Assembly: GCA_029959085.1 (NCBI GenBank) | Contig: JARWIR010000008.1 | Location: 19,144,001 to 19,208,000, forward strand | DNA length: 64,000 bases | Direction of reading: 5' to 3' | From: Nemophila menziesii | Lineage: Eukaryota > Streptophyta > Magnoliopsida > Boraginales > Hydrophyllaceae | The notes under the pieces: model-generated | What the model was told of the DNA's origin: nothing | The model's input: only the letters and a program-made list of their open reading frames with translations | The model's database searches: none | Shown: in pieces, positions 46,457 to 58,036 of the stretch | How positions within the stretch are numbered: position 1 is the stretch's first letter | How the letters are laid out: each line of letters begins with the position of its first letter | Program-made: the position numbers and the translations under genes

Positions 46457-47617
46457 TGTTAGCCTCACCTTGTTTTTATTCCCGTTTTAATATTCGACAA
46501 ATCATTATTTAAACTAAAATTCATTTTGGTATCACTTACCATGTTTTCCAAAACCCCTCATTAGATTAGTTGTGCTTACTTCATTGTTACTTAGCTTGAA
46601 ATTCAAAATAGCAGCCCCGCGGTACACCGGACGAGTGACGCGGTACACCGCAGGTCACGGACCAGAAGCACGGTGCACTAGATGGCCCGACCAGTAAGCT
46701 CAGAAATCTGCACGGTACACCGGACATTTGTCACGGTACACCGGACCACTACACGGAGCAGGGATGCGGTACACTACATAGTCCGACCAGTAAGCTCAAA
46801 AGTTAGTCGAACAGTCATGCGGTGCACCGGACCATATCCGCGGTACACCGCACGAGCGGGTTTCAGCTCTATTACTAGAGGACAAAGCTTATATCCGTTG
46901 GAGATAAAATAGATCCGTTGGAGAGAAGCCTTATGACCGTTGGATCATCTTTTCAGCTATAAAATGGAGTTCATTCAAGACACAACTTAAGCCTTCCATC
47001 TACCAATCTTAAGAGCAATTAATTCTATCATTCAAGGAGGTTTCAAAGGAGCATTCAAGTCATATTTATTGTGAAGCTATTAGTTCTATCTACTCATTTA
47101 GGAGTTTAGTCACAAAGCTTTTATAAGCACCCCTAAACACTTTTTCCTTTCCTCTTAGTTCTTGTAATAGATTAAGAGAGTAGTGTGAGCATAGGTTTAT
47201 GCTTGGTTCCTTGTGTTGGTGATAACACAAGTGTATTTCCTTCAAAGGGTTTTTGAAGTGGTTGTAAGGGTTTGTATCTCACCCGGTTAAGAGTTACGAA
47301 GATTAGTAGAGAATCTTGCAAATCCTAAGGAGGCTTCCTTAGGTAGTGGATGTAGGGAAACCGAACCACTATACATCGTTGTGTATCGTATTCTATCTCT
47401 ACACTCTTTATATTTCCGCACTCTATATGCTTGATAAAATGCCTACTTGAATAGTTTGATATTATTGTCTATTAGGATTATCTAGTTTTATACTATTTAG
47501 TTTGCTAATACAATAGGATTCAAATTAGCTTTTAATTTTATTTACTTGAAATAAAATTAGCCGATTAATTTCTATTGTCCTATTCAACCCCCCTTCTAGG
47601 ACGCATATAGTATATCA
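46457..47617 (+). repeat. Copia LTR 2 (shared by both units)
   Basis: Same sequence as LTR 1, shifted by 6,455 bp. It serves as the 3' LTR of unit 1 and the 5' LTR of unit 2. No target duplication is present at its edges (purine tract on the left, primer site on the right), so the second unit is not an independent insertion. Confidence 0.95.
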
Positions 47618-47672
47618 ATTGGTATCAGAGCCTAGCTCTATTGTACTTAATCGTTTCTAGAGTTAATACGAT

Positions 47673-49463
47673 ATGGACTCTAATCAACCGGAAGGTTCAT
47701 GTTCTACTAGACCTCCGCTTTTTGTAGGAAAAGACTACTTTGGATGGAAAAAGAAGATGGAGATTCATGTGAAAGGAATCGATTACTTTTTATGGATGGC
47801 TATCAAAAAGGGTCCTTATATTCCTTACGTTGCCGGAAGTACAACGGAGGTAAAAGATGAAGATGATTACAATGATCAAGACATAGCTAAACTTACCAAA
47901 AACAACAAAGCTATGAACATCCTCATAAATGGATTAAGTGTCACGGAATATGCTAGAGTGAGTGAATGCAATTCCGCTCATGAAATGTGGCAACTCTTGG
48001 AGCTATCATATCAAGGAACGGAAGATATTAAGGAAACCAAGATTGGTCTCTTTATCACTAAGTATGAGCTTTTTCGTATGGAGCCCGATGAAGCCTTGAA
48101 TGCTATGCATCAAAGATTTTCTAACATTGTTAACACTTTGAAGACTCTTGGTCAAGAGTACACCAACAAGGAACAATGTCGAAAAATCTTATTTGCTCTT
48201 CCAAGGAAATACAAGACAAAGATCAACTCTATAAGAGACACTAAAGATCTTTCAAAGATGACGGTTCATGAACTCATTTGCAACCTCATGACGGAAGAAC
48301 TTGTGCTTGAAGAAGAAAAGATAAGAGATGATAAGGAGAAGAAAATTAAGAAATCTATTGCTTTCCATGCCATGAGTTCTAAGTTGAAAGAACGAAAAGA
48401 AAGGAAAGAAAGTGAAGAAGAAAACTCTCATGAAGAAGAAACTAGTGAAGATGAAGGAGTGGCTATGCTAGCAAGAGACATGAAAAAATTCATGAGATAT
48501 AAACGCTTTGCCAAGAAAGGAAGCTCTTCCACACCCTACAAGAAGAATGATAGAGCTATCAAACAAGATGAACCCACTTGCTATCATTGCAAGAAGGTTG
48601 GTCACATCAAAACCTATTGTCCTCTTCTTCAAAAGGAGAAACCGAAAAGAGCTATGCATGCCAATATCACTTGGGATACTCAAAATTCGGATGAAGAAGA
48701 AAGTGATAATGAAAATGTCAATCTTGTTGCCTTTATGGGAAAAGTTGAGAATGATGAAGATGCTTCTTCGGATGATGATACCGGTACTACTCACTTTGCC
48801 TTTATGGCAAATCATGATGAGGTAACTCCTAAATCCAAACTCTCTTTAACTAATGATGATGCTAGTGAACAAGATATTCATGAGGCATTTGATTCTCTTT
48901 ATAATGATTTTTTAAATTCTATTGAAACAAACAAAGTTTTAACAAAAGATTTAGAATTTGAGAAAAATAGAACTAAAGAGGTTTTAAAAGCTTTGGAAGA
49001 TTGTCAAAATCTTTGTGATGAATGTATAGATGATAATGAGAAACTTCATCTTATTGAGAAAAATCTTTTGGAAGAAAAAGCTTTGTTAGAGAAAAAGATT
49101 GTTGATCAAAATGCCATTATTTTAAAATTTACTAGTGGGCAAGAAAACTTGGATTTGATTTTAGGTTCTCAAAGAATGGCTTGTGAAAAAAGTGGTGTTG
49201 GATATGATCCATTCACTCACCAAAAACCTTTGAAAAATGTCTTTGTAAAATCAAAAATTTCAAATGCAATTCCATCCTCTTCAAAATCTTCAATCACTTG
49301 CACCTATTGTGAAAAACTTGGTCATGATGCATCTCATTGTTACTATCGTAAATTATTAGATTTGGGATCTCTTGTGCCAATTTGGAAAAGACCTAAATGG
49401 GTCTTAAAAAGAAAATCCACTAACCCTCATGGACCCAATCCAAATTGGGTACCTAAAGCTTAA
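47673..49463 (+). CDS. gag: Copia gag, unit 2 (596 aa)
   Basis: The protein is identical to the unit 1 gag over all 596 residues: same start, same two CCHC knuckles (303-316 and 543-556) and same TAA end. It is preceded by its own primer site at 47,620-47,631. Two retroelement genes with no difference at all over 1.8 kb point either to a very recent duplication or to an assembly duplication. Confidence 0.92.
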   Translation: MDSNQPEGSCSTRPPLFVGKDYFGWKKKMEIHVKGIDYFLWMAIKKGPYIPYVAGSTTEVKDEDDYNDQDIAKLTKNNKAMNILINGLSVTEYARVSECNSAHEMWQLLELSYQGTEDIKETKIGLFITKYELFRMEPDEALNAMHQRFSNIVNTLKTLGQEYTNKEQCRKILFALPRKYKTKINSIRDTKDLSKMTVHELICNLMTEELVLEEEKIRDDKEKKIKKSIAFHAMSSKLKERKERKESEEENSHEEETSEDEGVAMLARDMKKFMRYKRFAKKGSSSTPYKKNDRAIKQDEPTCYHCKKVGHIKTYCPLLQKEKPKRAMHANITWDTQNSDEEESDNENVNLVAFMGKVENDEDASSDDDTGTTHFAFMANHDEVTPKSKLSLTNDDASEQDIHEAFDSLYNDFLNSIETNKVLTKDLEFEKNRTKEVLKALEDCQNLCDECIDDNEKLHLIEKNLLEEKALLEKKIVDQNAIILKFTSGQENLDLILGSQRMACEKSGVGYDPFTHQKPLKNVFVKSKISNAIPSSSKSSITCTYCEKLGHDASHCYYRKLLDLGSLVPIWKRPKWVLKRKSTNPHGPNPNWVPKA

Positions 49464-49484
49464 ATTACTTGTTGTTTGTAGGGG

Positions 49485-52400
49485 TTGAGCATCAAGAAGC
49501 AAATTATATGGCTACTTGATAGTGGATGCTCAAGACACATGACCGGAAATCCATCATTATTTACAAATTTATATAAAACTAAAGGTGATAAAGTTACTTT
49601 TGCCGACAACACTAAGAAACGCGTTTTGGGTAAAGGTAACATTGGTAATATGGACTCTTTACTTATCTCTAATGTGTTACTTGTTGAGGGTCTCTCTTTT
49701 AACTTGCTTAGTATTAGTCAACTTTGTGATGTTGGTTTTAGTGTTAAATTTGAAGCATCTAGATGTGTTGTTTTCAAAAATGATGAGTTAGATACTATGT
49801 TTATTGCAAAAAGATCGGATAATGTTTTTGTTGTTGATCTTGAAAGTCTTATGTGCAAAAATATTAAATGCTTATCCGTGGTTAATGATAGTTGGCTTTG
49901 GCATAGACGGTTAGGACATGCTAGCATGGATTTAATTTCAAAATTATCTAGAAAAAATCTTGTTGTTGGTTTGCCTATTTACAAATTTGATAAAGATAAA
50001 TTATGTGATGCATGTCAACTTGGTAAACAACATCGTTCATCTTTTAAATCCATTAATAAGGTCATCACCGTTAGGCCACTTCAATTATTGCATATGGACC
50101 TTTTTGGTCCCGTTGATGTCACTAGTCTAGGAGGGTCTAGGTATGTCTTTGTTGTTGTTGATGATTACACTAGATTCACATGGGTGATGTTCCTTGCTTT
50201 GAAAAGTGATGCCTTCAATGAATTTGCAAAACTTTGTAGAAAGGTGCAAAATGAGAAAGGCTACTCTATTACATGCATTCGTAGTGATAATGGTAGTGAA
50301 TACGTGAATTCTCCTTTTGTGCATTTTTGTGATGAATTTGGGATTGAGCATAATTTTTCGGCCCCTAGAACTCCCCAACAAAATGGGGTAGTGGAAAGGA
50401 AAAACCGAACTCTACAAGAAATGGCTAGAACAATGCTAAAAGAACATAGCTTGCCTACATACTTTTGGGGTGAAGCCGTTCATACGGCTTGTTATGTGTT
50501 AAATAGAGTTCTTATTAGACCCCTTATTAAGAAAACCCCTTATGAGCTTTGGAATGGTAGACCACCAACTATTGCTTATTTTCGTGTTTTTGGGTGCAAA
50601 TGTTTTATCCTAAACACTAGGGACTATTTGGGAAAATTTGATGCTAAATCGGATGAAGGCATTTTTCTTGGTTATTCCACTAAAGGAAAAGCCTATCGCA
50701 TTTTCAACAAACGTACTCGTACCATTGAGGAATCTATGCATGTTGACTTTGATGAGACTAATCCGTTTTGTATCAAGAAAGTGGTAGATGTTGTTGAGGA
50801 TACTCCACTAGATCAACCCTTAGAATCTCCTACTCAAGAAGTCAAATCTCATGAAGAATCTCTTAAGGAAAATGATCAAGGGTTAAATGAAGCTAGTACG
50901 GATTTACCAAGGTGTTGGAAACATATCAAAGATCACCCAAGTGAGTTAATTCTAGGTGATCCAAAAGAAGGTGTTACCACTCGCTCCCGTATTATTGCTC
51001 TTTGTGCTCATCAAGCATTCTTATCTCAAATTGAGCCCAAGAATATTAAAGAAGCTTTGTTAGATGATCATTGGATTAATGCTATGCATGAGGAATTAAA
51101 TCAATTTGAGCGTAGCAAAGTTTGGACATTAATGGAGAAACCAATTGGCCCCACTATTATTGGCACTAAGTGGATATTTCGCAACAAGCTAGATGACACC
51201 GGCATCATTACTAGAAATAAAGCAAGGTTAGTTGCTCAAGGGTACAATCAAGAAGAAGGTATTGATTTCGATGAAACTTTTGCTCCCGTAGCTAGACTTG
51301 AATCTATTCGTATGCTACTTGCTTTTGCTTGTTATATGAATTTTAAACTTTATCAAATGGATGTCAAAAGTGCTTTTTTAAATGGTTTTATAGACGAGGA
51401 AGTTTTTGTTAAACAACCTCCGGGTTTTGAAGATCCAAAATTTCCAAATCATGTTTTTAAACTTTCAAAGGCTTTATATGGTTTAAAACAAGCTCCTCGT
51501 GCTTGGTATGAAAGATTAAGCAAATTTTTATTAGATGATGGTTTTAAAAGAGGAAAAATTGACTCCACTTTATTTATAAAAAGGTCTTCAAAAGATATCC
51601 TTCTTGTTCAAATTTATGTGGATGATATTATATTTGGTGCTACTAATGAAAATCTTTGTGAGAATTTTTCTAAAAGCATGCATAAGGAATTTGAGATGAG
51701 CATGATGGGAGAATTAAATTACTTTCTTGGACTACAAATCAAGCAAATGAAAGATGGTATCTTTGTCAATCAAGCCAAATACACAAGAGAATTGATCAAA
51801 AAATTTGGCCTTGAAGATGCAAAGGAAATTGGAACTCCAATGAGCACATCCACAAAATTAGACAAAGATGAAGATGGTAAGGATGTTGATGAGAAACTAT
51901 ATCGAGGTATGATTGGTAGCTTACTTTATCTTACCGCTTCTAGACCCGATATTATGTTCCCCGTGTGTCTTTGTGCTAGATTTCAATCTTCTCCCAAAGA
52001 AACCCATCTTAGTGCCGTTAAGTGTATTTTTAGGTATTTGAAAGGAACCCTTAGTCTAGGACTTTGGTACCCAAGATTTACCTCCTTTGAACTAATAGGT
52101 TATTCGGATGCCGATTATGCCGGTTGTAGACTTGATAGGAAGAGCACTAGTGGTAGTTGCAAATTCTTAGGTCAATCCCTTGTTTCATGGTCTAGTAGAA
52201 AACAAAATAGTGTTTCCTTATCCACGGCCGAAGCCGAATATGTTGCGGCCGGAAATTGTGTGACTCAAATTCTTTGGATGAAACAAACCTTACTAGATTT
52301 TGGCCTAGAGTATGATCGTGTTCCCATTCGTTGTGATAACACTAGTGCTATCAATCTTACCAAAAATCCCATTCAACACTCTAGAACAAAACACATAGAA

Positions 52401-52556
52401 ATCCGCCATCATTTTATCCGTGATCACACTCAAAAAGGGGACATTGTACTTGAATTTGTTACCTCCGAAAATCAATTAGCCGATATCTTTACTAAACCTC
52501 TACCCCAAGATCTTTTTGAGAAAATTCGGTGTGAAATTGGCATGCAAATTCTCTAA
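49485..52556 (+). CDS. pol: Copia pol, unit 2: protease, integrase, reverse transcriptase, RNase H
   Basis: Identical at protein level to the unit 1 pol over 1,023 codons, with protease DSG, integrase D-D-35-E, YVDD and RNase H motifs at the same residues. It again begins without an ATG, in frame with gag, after two stop codons (49,461-63 and 49,479-81). Retention of the same double stop in both units shows it is not a random lesion of one copy, though it could have been copied along. Confidence 0.92.
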   Translation: MSIKKQIIWLLDSGCSRHMTGNPSLFTNLYKTKGDKVTFADNTKKRVLGKGNIGNMDSLLISNVLLVEGLSFNLLSISQLCDVGFSVKFEASRCVVFKNDELDTMFIAKRSDNVFVVDLESLMCKNIKCLSVVNDSWLWHRRLGHASMDLISKLSRKNLVVGLPIYKFDKDKLCDACQLGKQHRSSFKSINKVITVRPLQLLHMDLFGPVDVTSLGGSRYVFVVVDDYTRFTWVMFLALKSDAFNEFAKLCRKVQNEKGYSITCIRSDNGSEYVNSPFVHFCDEFGIEHNFSAPRTPQQNGVVERKNRTLQEMARTMLKEHSLPTYFWGEAVHTACYVLNRVLIRPLIKKTPYELWNGRPPTIAYFRVFGCKCFILNTRDYLGKFDAKSDEGIFLGYSTKGKAYRIFNKRTRTIEESMHVDFDETNPFCIKKVVDVVEDTPLDQPLESPTQEVKSHEESLKENDQGLNEASTDLPRCWKHIKDHPSELILGDPKEGVTTRSRIIALCAHQAFLSQIEPKNIKEALLDDHWINAMHEELNQFERSKVWTLMEKPIGPTIIGTKWIFRNKLDDTGIITRNKARLVAQGYNQEEGIDFDETFAPVARLESIRMLLAFACYMNFKLYQMDVKSAFLNGFIDEEVFVKQPPGFEDPKFPNHVFKLSKALYGLKQAPRAWYERLSKFLLDDGFKRGKIDSTLFIKRSSKDILLVQIYVDDIIFGATNENLCENFSKSMHKEFEMSMMGELNYFLGLQIKQMKDGIFVNQAKYTRELIKKFGLEDAKEIGTPMSTSTKLDKDEDGKDVDEKLYRGMIGSLLYLTASRPDIMFPVCLCARFQSSPKETHLSAVKCIFRYLKGTLSLGLWYPRFTSFELIGYSDADYAGCRLDRKSTSGSCKFLGQSLVSWSSRKQNSVSLSTAEAEYVAAGNCVTQILWMKQTLLDFGLEYDRVPIRCDNTSAINLTKNPIQHSRTKHIEIRHHFIRDHTQKGDIVLEFVTSENQLADIFTKPLPQDLFEKIRCEIGMQIL

Positions 52557-52911
52557 CCTTTCTTTCATGCCATTTGTGTTTAGTACTTTTTGTGTATATA
52601 TGTTTGTTGCTAATATTTTCTTGATGTTTTAGGGTCCTTGAAGCTTCTAATTGTTATCCTTTTAGTACCTTGGTCCTTGTTTTTACTCAAAATGTGTTTT
52701 GACCCCTTAAAATTTTCAAAATCGTATCATTTGTTCTTTTTGTTGTTGACAAAGGGGGAGAAATTTTAGTAAAACTTTTTCAAATGCATTTTGTGAGGGG
52801 GAGTTTTATAAAAAACTCTAGTGATTAGGTTGAGGGGGAGTTTTTGATCAAAACTTAATCTTAGGCATCTTCAAAAGTTTATGATTTGTCAAACATCAAA
52901 AAGGGGGAGAT

Positions 52912-54072
52912 TGTTAGCCTCACCTTGTTTTTATTCCCGTTTTAATATTCGACAAATCATTATTTAAACTAAAATTCATTTTGGTATCACTTACCATGTT
53001 TTCCAAAACCCCTCATTAGATTAGTTGTGCTTACTTCATTGTTACTTAGCTTGAAATTCAAAATAGCAGCCCCGCGGTACACCGGACGAGTGACGCGGTA
53101 CACCGCAGGTCACGGACCAGAAGCACGGTGCACTAGATGGCCCGACCAGTAAGCTCAGAAATCTGCACGGTACACCGGACATTTGTCACGGTACACCGGA
53201 CCACTACACGGAGCAGGGATGCGGTACACTACATAGTCCGACCAGTAAGCTCAAAAGTTAGTCGAACAGTCATGCGGTGCACCGGACCATATCCGCGGTA
53301 CACCGCACGAGCGGGTTTCAGCTCTATTACTAGAGGACAAAGCTTATATCCGTTGGAGATAAAATAGATCCGTTGGAGAGAAGCCTTATGACCGTTGGAT
53401 CATCTTTTCAGCTATAAAATGGAGTTCATTCAAGACACAACTTAAGCCTTCCATCTACCAATCTTAAGAGCAATTAATTCTATCATTCAAGGAGGTTTCA
53501 AAGGAGCATTCAAGTCATATTTATTGTGAAGCTATTAGTTCTATCTACTCATTTAGGAGTTTAGTCACAAAGCTTTTATAAGCACCCCTAAACACTTTTT
53601 CCTTTCCTCTTAGTTCTTGTAATAGATTAAGAGAGTAGTGTGAGCATAGGTTTATGCTTGGTTCCTTGTGTTGGTGATAACACAAGTGTATTTCCTTCAA
53701 AGGGTTTTTGAAGTGGTTGTAAGGGTTTGTATCTCACCCGGTTAAGAGTTACGAAGATTAGTAGAGAATCTTGCAAATCCTAAGGAGGCTTCCTTAGGTA
53801 GTGGATGTAGGGAAACCGAACCACTATACATCGTTGTGTATCGTATTCTATCTCTACACTCTTTATATTTCCGCACTCTATATGCTTGATAAAATGCCTA
53901 CTTGAATAGTTTGATATTATTGTCTATTAGGATTATCTAGTTTTATACTATTTAGTTTGCTAATACAATAGGATTCAAATTAGCTTTTAATTTTATTTAC
54001 TTGAAATAAAATTAGCCGATTAATTTCTATTGTCCTATTCAACCCCCCTTCTAGGACGCATATAGTATATCA
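52912..54072 (+). repeat. Copia LTR 3
   Basis: 1,161 bp, apparently identical to LTRs 1 and 2, ending GTATATCA. It is followed at once by the right AAGCC duplication and by the remainder of the MULE-like inverted repeat. Confidence 0.95.
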
Positions 54073-55169
54073 AAGCCCCTTATATTTAAAATTCCCCCGG
54101 GTGGCCCTGTAAGTTCCTTTTTTGTTAGCGTTAGCCATTTTTAATTTTTTTTGTCAATTGACCGTTATTCAACGCCATCAAACGCCACGTCAGCGCCGCG
54201 TCTGTCCACCTAAGCACGACATCAACATATTTTACAAGTCATTAATTATTTTTCAAATCATTATATTTTTTTAAAATCTACTTCTTCTTCGACGATCTCT
54301 CGCACAAGAAAATCGCCACAGCTCGTTTCCATTCTCCACCATCATCAACGGGCTCTCTAACCTTCCACCTGCCGAGAAAACTATTGCCACTCGTGTCCAT
54401 TATCCACCATCATCAATCGGGCTTGTCTACGCCATCAACAATTGAAGAAACCAAAAAAAAAAGTTAATTCTTATATAATTCATAAAGATAAATGAAAGTA
54501 CTAGTAAGTAAGTAACTTTACATTTACTTCCCTTTTCCCTTTAAGTATAGAATGTGTGTGACATGGGCGGATTTTAGTAAGGCCATGGGGGCTCAAGCCC
54601 TCTCCTAAATCCATAAAAAATTTCGATATGAAAGTGTAATTTTTGTCCAAAAAATAATCAGCACTTTATGAACGTTTATATTACACATTTGTGCTTTAAA
54701 GTACACAGAATACATTGTAGCTTAGTAGATGATATGTTTGGATTTTAGAATTTAGAATTGAGGTTGTGTGTTCGAAGCATAGCGATTGTTTTCATTTTTT
54801 TTTTCTAAAATGCACATTGAATATAAAATCATTTTTACATAGATGTGATTCGAAAGAAATTTAAAAATTTAATATAATATCATACTATTTATATGACTTG
54901 CCTTTATTCTTATATTTTAGTATTTTCAGGAATTTTAACATACAAAATTTAAGTCATAACTCTAATAATTTTTAGGATGAATGAGACATAGGGTCTTGGA
55001 GACTGATTTTTTGCTCTATAAGGAATGAAATAAATCTTAATTCTTCCAAGGGACCTCAAGGATGACCAAATACTAAAATACCCTTATATAATACAAAAAA
55101 CACTAAAATACCCTTATATAATACAAAAAACACTAAAATACAAAAAAAGAATATTGAGTGTTGTCACTA

Positions 55170-56340
55170 TTCATTTCCGGCCGCCACCCACTGACCTCCG
55201 ACCTCAGGCCACCACCGTCGACCTCCGGACACCACCCACCGCCAGAAAAAGTATAGAGTATAGGGAAAAGTACAGAGTATCGAAAAAAAGTATAGAGTTT
55301 CTAGAAAAAGTAGAGAGTATCGAAAAATAAAACAATGAGTATCGAAACAAAACAACGAGTGTCGAAAAATTACGGAGTATTATTCAATAAATTACGGAGT
55401 ACTCCATAAAAATATGGAGTACTCATTAGAAATAACGAGTACTCGTTAAAAAACAAAGAGTACTCATAAAAATAAAGAGTAAAAATTCAAAATTTAATAA
55501 ATTAATTACAATAAAAAACAACCTAAAAACAAAACTAACTAATTAAATATTACATTACAAGTTGATTGCTGCATCTACACATTTTTTTTAGAAAAAGGAA
55601 AAGAAAAAAAATCTGATTTGACCAGTCTTACAAAGAAAAAAGAAAAAAAAGGTGGAGTACTCATTAGTTTGGTTCGTGTAACCCAAACGTATAGCTGAAG
55701 ACGACCGGCGACTCTCAGGCAACGACGCACATGCGAATCATGGTGATGCTTCACGGAGGAGACATCTTCTCACGTTCGGTCCAAGTTTGGACTGAGAAGA
55801 AGAAAAGAAACTCAACCGGCTTGGCTTCATCTTCACTACTGAGCTACTCACGCCGAAGATGAAGGAAGGGCTTCGAACTTGTGCAGGCGAGCTCGATATG
55901 TAAGCTTCACGAAACACCAATGGCGGTTTACTTCTGCTCGACAATGGTGTTCTTCGCATAGGAGCTTCTTGGATCTCGAACTAGATATTGAATGGAGGTA
56001 TTTTGAGAACTACCATATTTTCTAGGCGAGTTGTTGTGATTTCTCTGGTGAGATGCTGTGCTTTCTCCTGCGAGATTCTTCAGAGCTCGAATGGTGACAT
56101 TAATATCTCCATGAAACGAATGCTGCTTAGATCTCCATGCTCGAACGATAGCCATGGTCCGAACGGTTCTTAGATCTCCATACTCGAACAAAACTTTTCT
56201 AGCTGTACAAGAGCTTCTCTGCTACACTTGATCTTCTCAGCCTCGCCGGATCTGGAGCTGCTACGAAAGATAGTGACTAGTGGTGCGGTGGTGTGGCGGT
56301 GAGGTTCGGAGAGGAAGGAGGGCGCCACCAACCATAAGAG
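55170..56340 (-). other. GC-richer block inside the hAT-like element, origin unknown
   Basis: It is more GC-rich than its surroundings, with minus-strand frames at 55,738-55,959 and 55,928-56,191 and a proline- and histidine-coding stretch near 55,180-55,245. None resembles a protein I know. Repeated GTACTC, GAGTATCG and AAAGTATAGAGT strings fill 55,250-55,470. It could be a captured host fragment; a similarity search would decide. Confidence 0.3.
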
Positions 56341-56375
56341 CTTCGTGCAATTTTTTTTGTTCAGATTTTGGTTTA

Positions 56376-56382
<7 letters not shown>

Positions 56383-56434
<52 letters not shown>
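56383..56434. repeat. (GA)n microsatellite
   Basis: About 25 uninterrupted GA units. The serine/leucine-repeat frame on the minus strand is an artefact. Confidence 0.95.
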
Positions 56435-56437
<3 letters not shown>

Positions 56438-56606
56438 GGATAAAAAATGGATTAGGGTTAAATAAATGCTGAAAAAAATATTATATATAGAGAAATAAAA
56501 AAACAAAGGAGGGTATAAATGTAAATGAATTTTTGGATTTTAGTGTAAATCTAATTTGAGGTCTTTAGTAAGAAGAGAAGGGAAATAGAGCTGTGAATGG
56601 AAATAG

Positions 56607-56632
56607 GGGGGGGGGGGGGGGGGGGGGGGGGG
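56607..56632. repeat. Poly-G run of about 26 bases
   Basis: The second long G run in the window. Exact length is uncertain. Confidence 0.75.
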
Positions 56633-57187
56633 AATCTCTAATTTTTAACGACTTATAAGAATATTATAATTCATTATATCAATTTCTCTTTTGAATTTGA
56701 GATTAGTAATACTTTAATATATTACTTAATAAAATTATAGTATTTTTTTCCAGATAATTAGAATATGAATATAACATTATAAAATATTGATATAATTTTT
56801 GTGATATTGTATGAAATAGGTGTAATGGTGTTTTGTTCCCCAAATATAAATTTAATGATGTCAAATGCAAACTTGTAAGTTTAACTCATTAAATGGATGA
56901 GAATTATAATAGTGTTGCATGACCATATCCCTCATTTTATCATATGAATCCGCCCATAGTGTGTGATATCTGTTATTTTAATCCCCGAAAACAATCATGG
57001 TACTACTCTACCAGATTTTAAAGTTGTACTCCCTTATTTGAACAAAAAAAGTTGTACTCCCTTATTTCATTTTTTCTATTTGTGTTTTCCTTTTATCTTG
57101 ATTGAGATCTGCAATCATTGCATTGAATGTGATGCTGCACTATATGGATTTTTAGTGGTCTTGCCTAAGGTGAGTTTCTCGTAATCA

Positions 57188-57655
57188 AAGGTATAGGGAT
57201 ATCAACCTTTTATCGTAGGACAGGTGTCAGAAGCGAAAGTACCATGACGGTCAGATGCAACACAATCCTTGAAGGTGAAGCGCTGGCGGTCCTGGAAGCA
57301 GTCAATATGGGCATGGAACATAAAGAGGCTACGAAGATTGTTTTTTCAGATAACCTTGATTTAATACAAGGTATAAGGCAGGTGTCAACGGCAAGATGGA
57401 CAATTCATCCGATTCTCCGTCAGATTTGGCAGAGAGCGGAGGAAGCAGGACCGATATCCTTCCAGTTTTTACCTAGAAGGATGAATAGTCGTGCAGATCG
57501 TCTTGCGAAAAGCGCTAGACACGGAGCCAATTCCATGGGTGACAATACCACGGAGATATCAGAGATGTTCAAGAGGATGGGAGTAGGTTAATTTATGATC
57601 GGGAGTTTAGCAAATCTTGTAAAAAAAAAGGTAAAAAAAAGTAGACTATTAAATA
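57188..57655 (+). pseudogene. LINE RNase H fragment (family L), 5'-truncated
   Basis: From GIGISTFYRRTGVR the frame runs through RCNTILEGEALAVLEAV and SDNLDLIQGIRQVSTARWTI to RMNSRADRLAKSARHG, and ends FKRMGVG-stop at 57,591. It aligns throughout with the RNase H ends of the LINEs at 15.9 and 21.4 kb. A-rich tail runs follow at about 57,620-57,650. Over 110 residues are open without a stop, so decay is modest. Only the last about 0.4 kb of the LINE was inserted. It lies within the MULE-like element, right of the hAT-like element. No clear target duplication was found. Confidence 0.82.
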
Positions 57656-58036
57656 AACTGTTTGGTATTACTTGTTTCACTTCGTCTAGTGGAGGCCAGG
57701 ATCTGTTTGCCTTCTGAATATGTGAGTGGTGTCCCATATCTAGGTTTCCTTGATGGGCTTTGGTCATCTACTAAGTAAATAATTTATTGCCCTTTCCGGC
57801 TAGTGATTATTCAAGTTCAAGTATTGTTACACTTTTGTTAAGAGAGAATAGAAACTCTCTAATCTAATAGGGGCATGAGAAAGGGGAAGTCCGCATCTAA
57901 GTAGCTGAGGTTGCTAGTTATGGGGTTACACCAAGGCTAGAAGAATAAGGTGTTAAACTATTAAGAATTAGATTCGCAGTGTTCCATTATGTTTGAGACA
58001 ATATCTGATTTTAATAAATTGAATTCAAAATTCACA
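57656..58036. other. Non-coding remainder of the MULE-like interior
   Basis: No gene or element is recognised between the LINE tail and the right inverted repeat. Confidence 0.4.

Larger units (their letters stand above)
39997..54077 (+). mobile_element. Tandem Ty1/Copia array: three LTRs, two internal regions, one target duplication
   Basis: The structure is LTR (40,002-41,162), internal, LTR (46,457-47,617), internal, LTR (52,912-54,072). The period is exactly 6,455 bp, and the units look identical wherever I compared them, including both encoded proteins. AAGCC occurs at 39,997-40,001 and 54,073-54,077 only, so the whole array behaves as one insertion event. Unequal recombination between LTRs of sister copies would create this arrangement, and an assembly duplication would look the same. 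It lies within the left inverted repeat of the MULE-like element. The coding order gag-protease-integrase-reverse transcriptase-RNase H defines Copia. Confidence 0.95.
54562..56958. mobile_element. hAT-like non-autonomous element, 2.4 kb
   Basis: It starts CATGGGCGGATTTTAG, and the reverse complement of its other end reads TATGGGCGGATTCATA. It is flanked by the 8-bp duplication GTGTGTGA (54,554-61 and 56,959-66), the size made by hAT transposases. The terminal (C/T)A-GGGCGGA resembles the CAGTGGCGGA start of many plant hAT relatives, and just inside is the GGGGGCTCAAGCCCTC motif often seen with it. No transposase is recognised. The interior has a GC-richer block (55,170-56,340) with frames of unknown origin, a GA repeat and a poly-G run. 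Confidence 0.78.

Noticed and set aside
46457..54072. Second Copia unit as an independent insertion
   Set aside because: No target duplication exists at the middle LTR and the two units share it. One pair of AAGCC encloses the whole array.
56261..56506. 81-codon minus-strand frame
   Set aside because: Half of it is the translated GA microsatellite.
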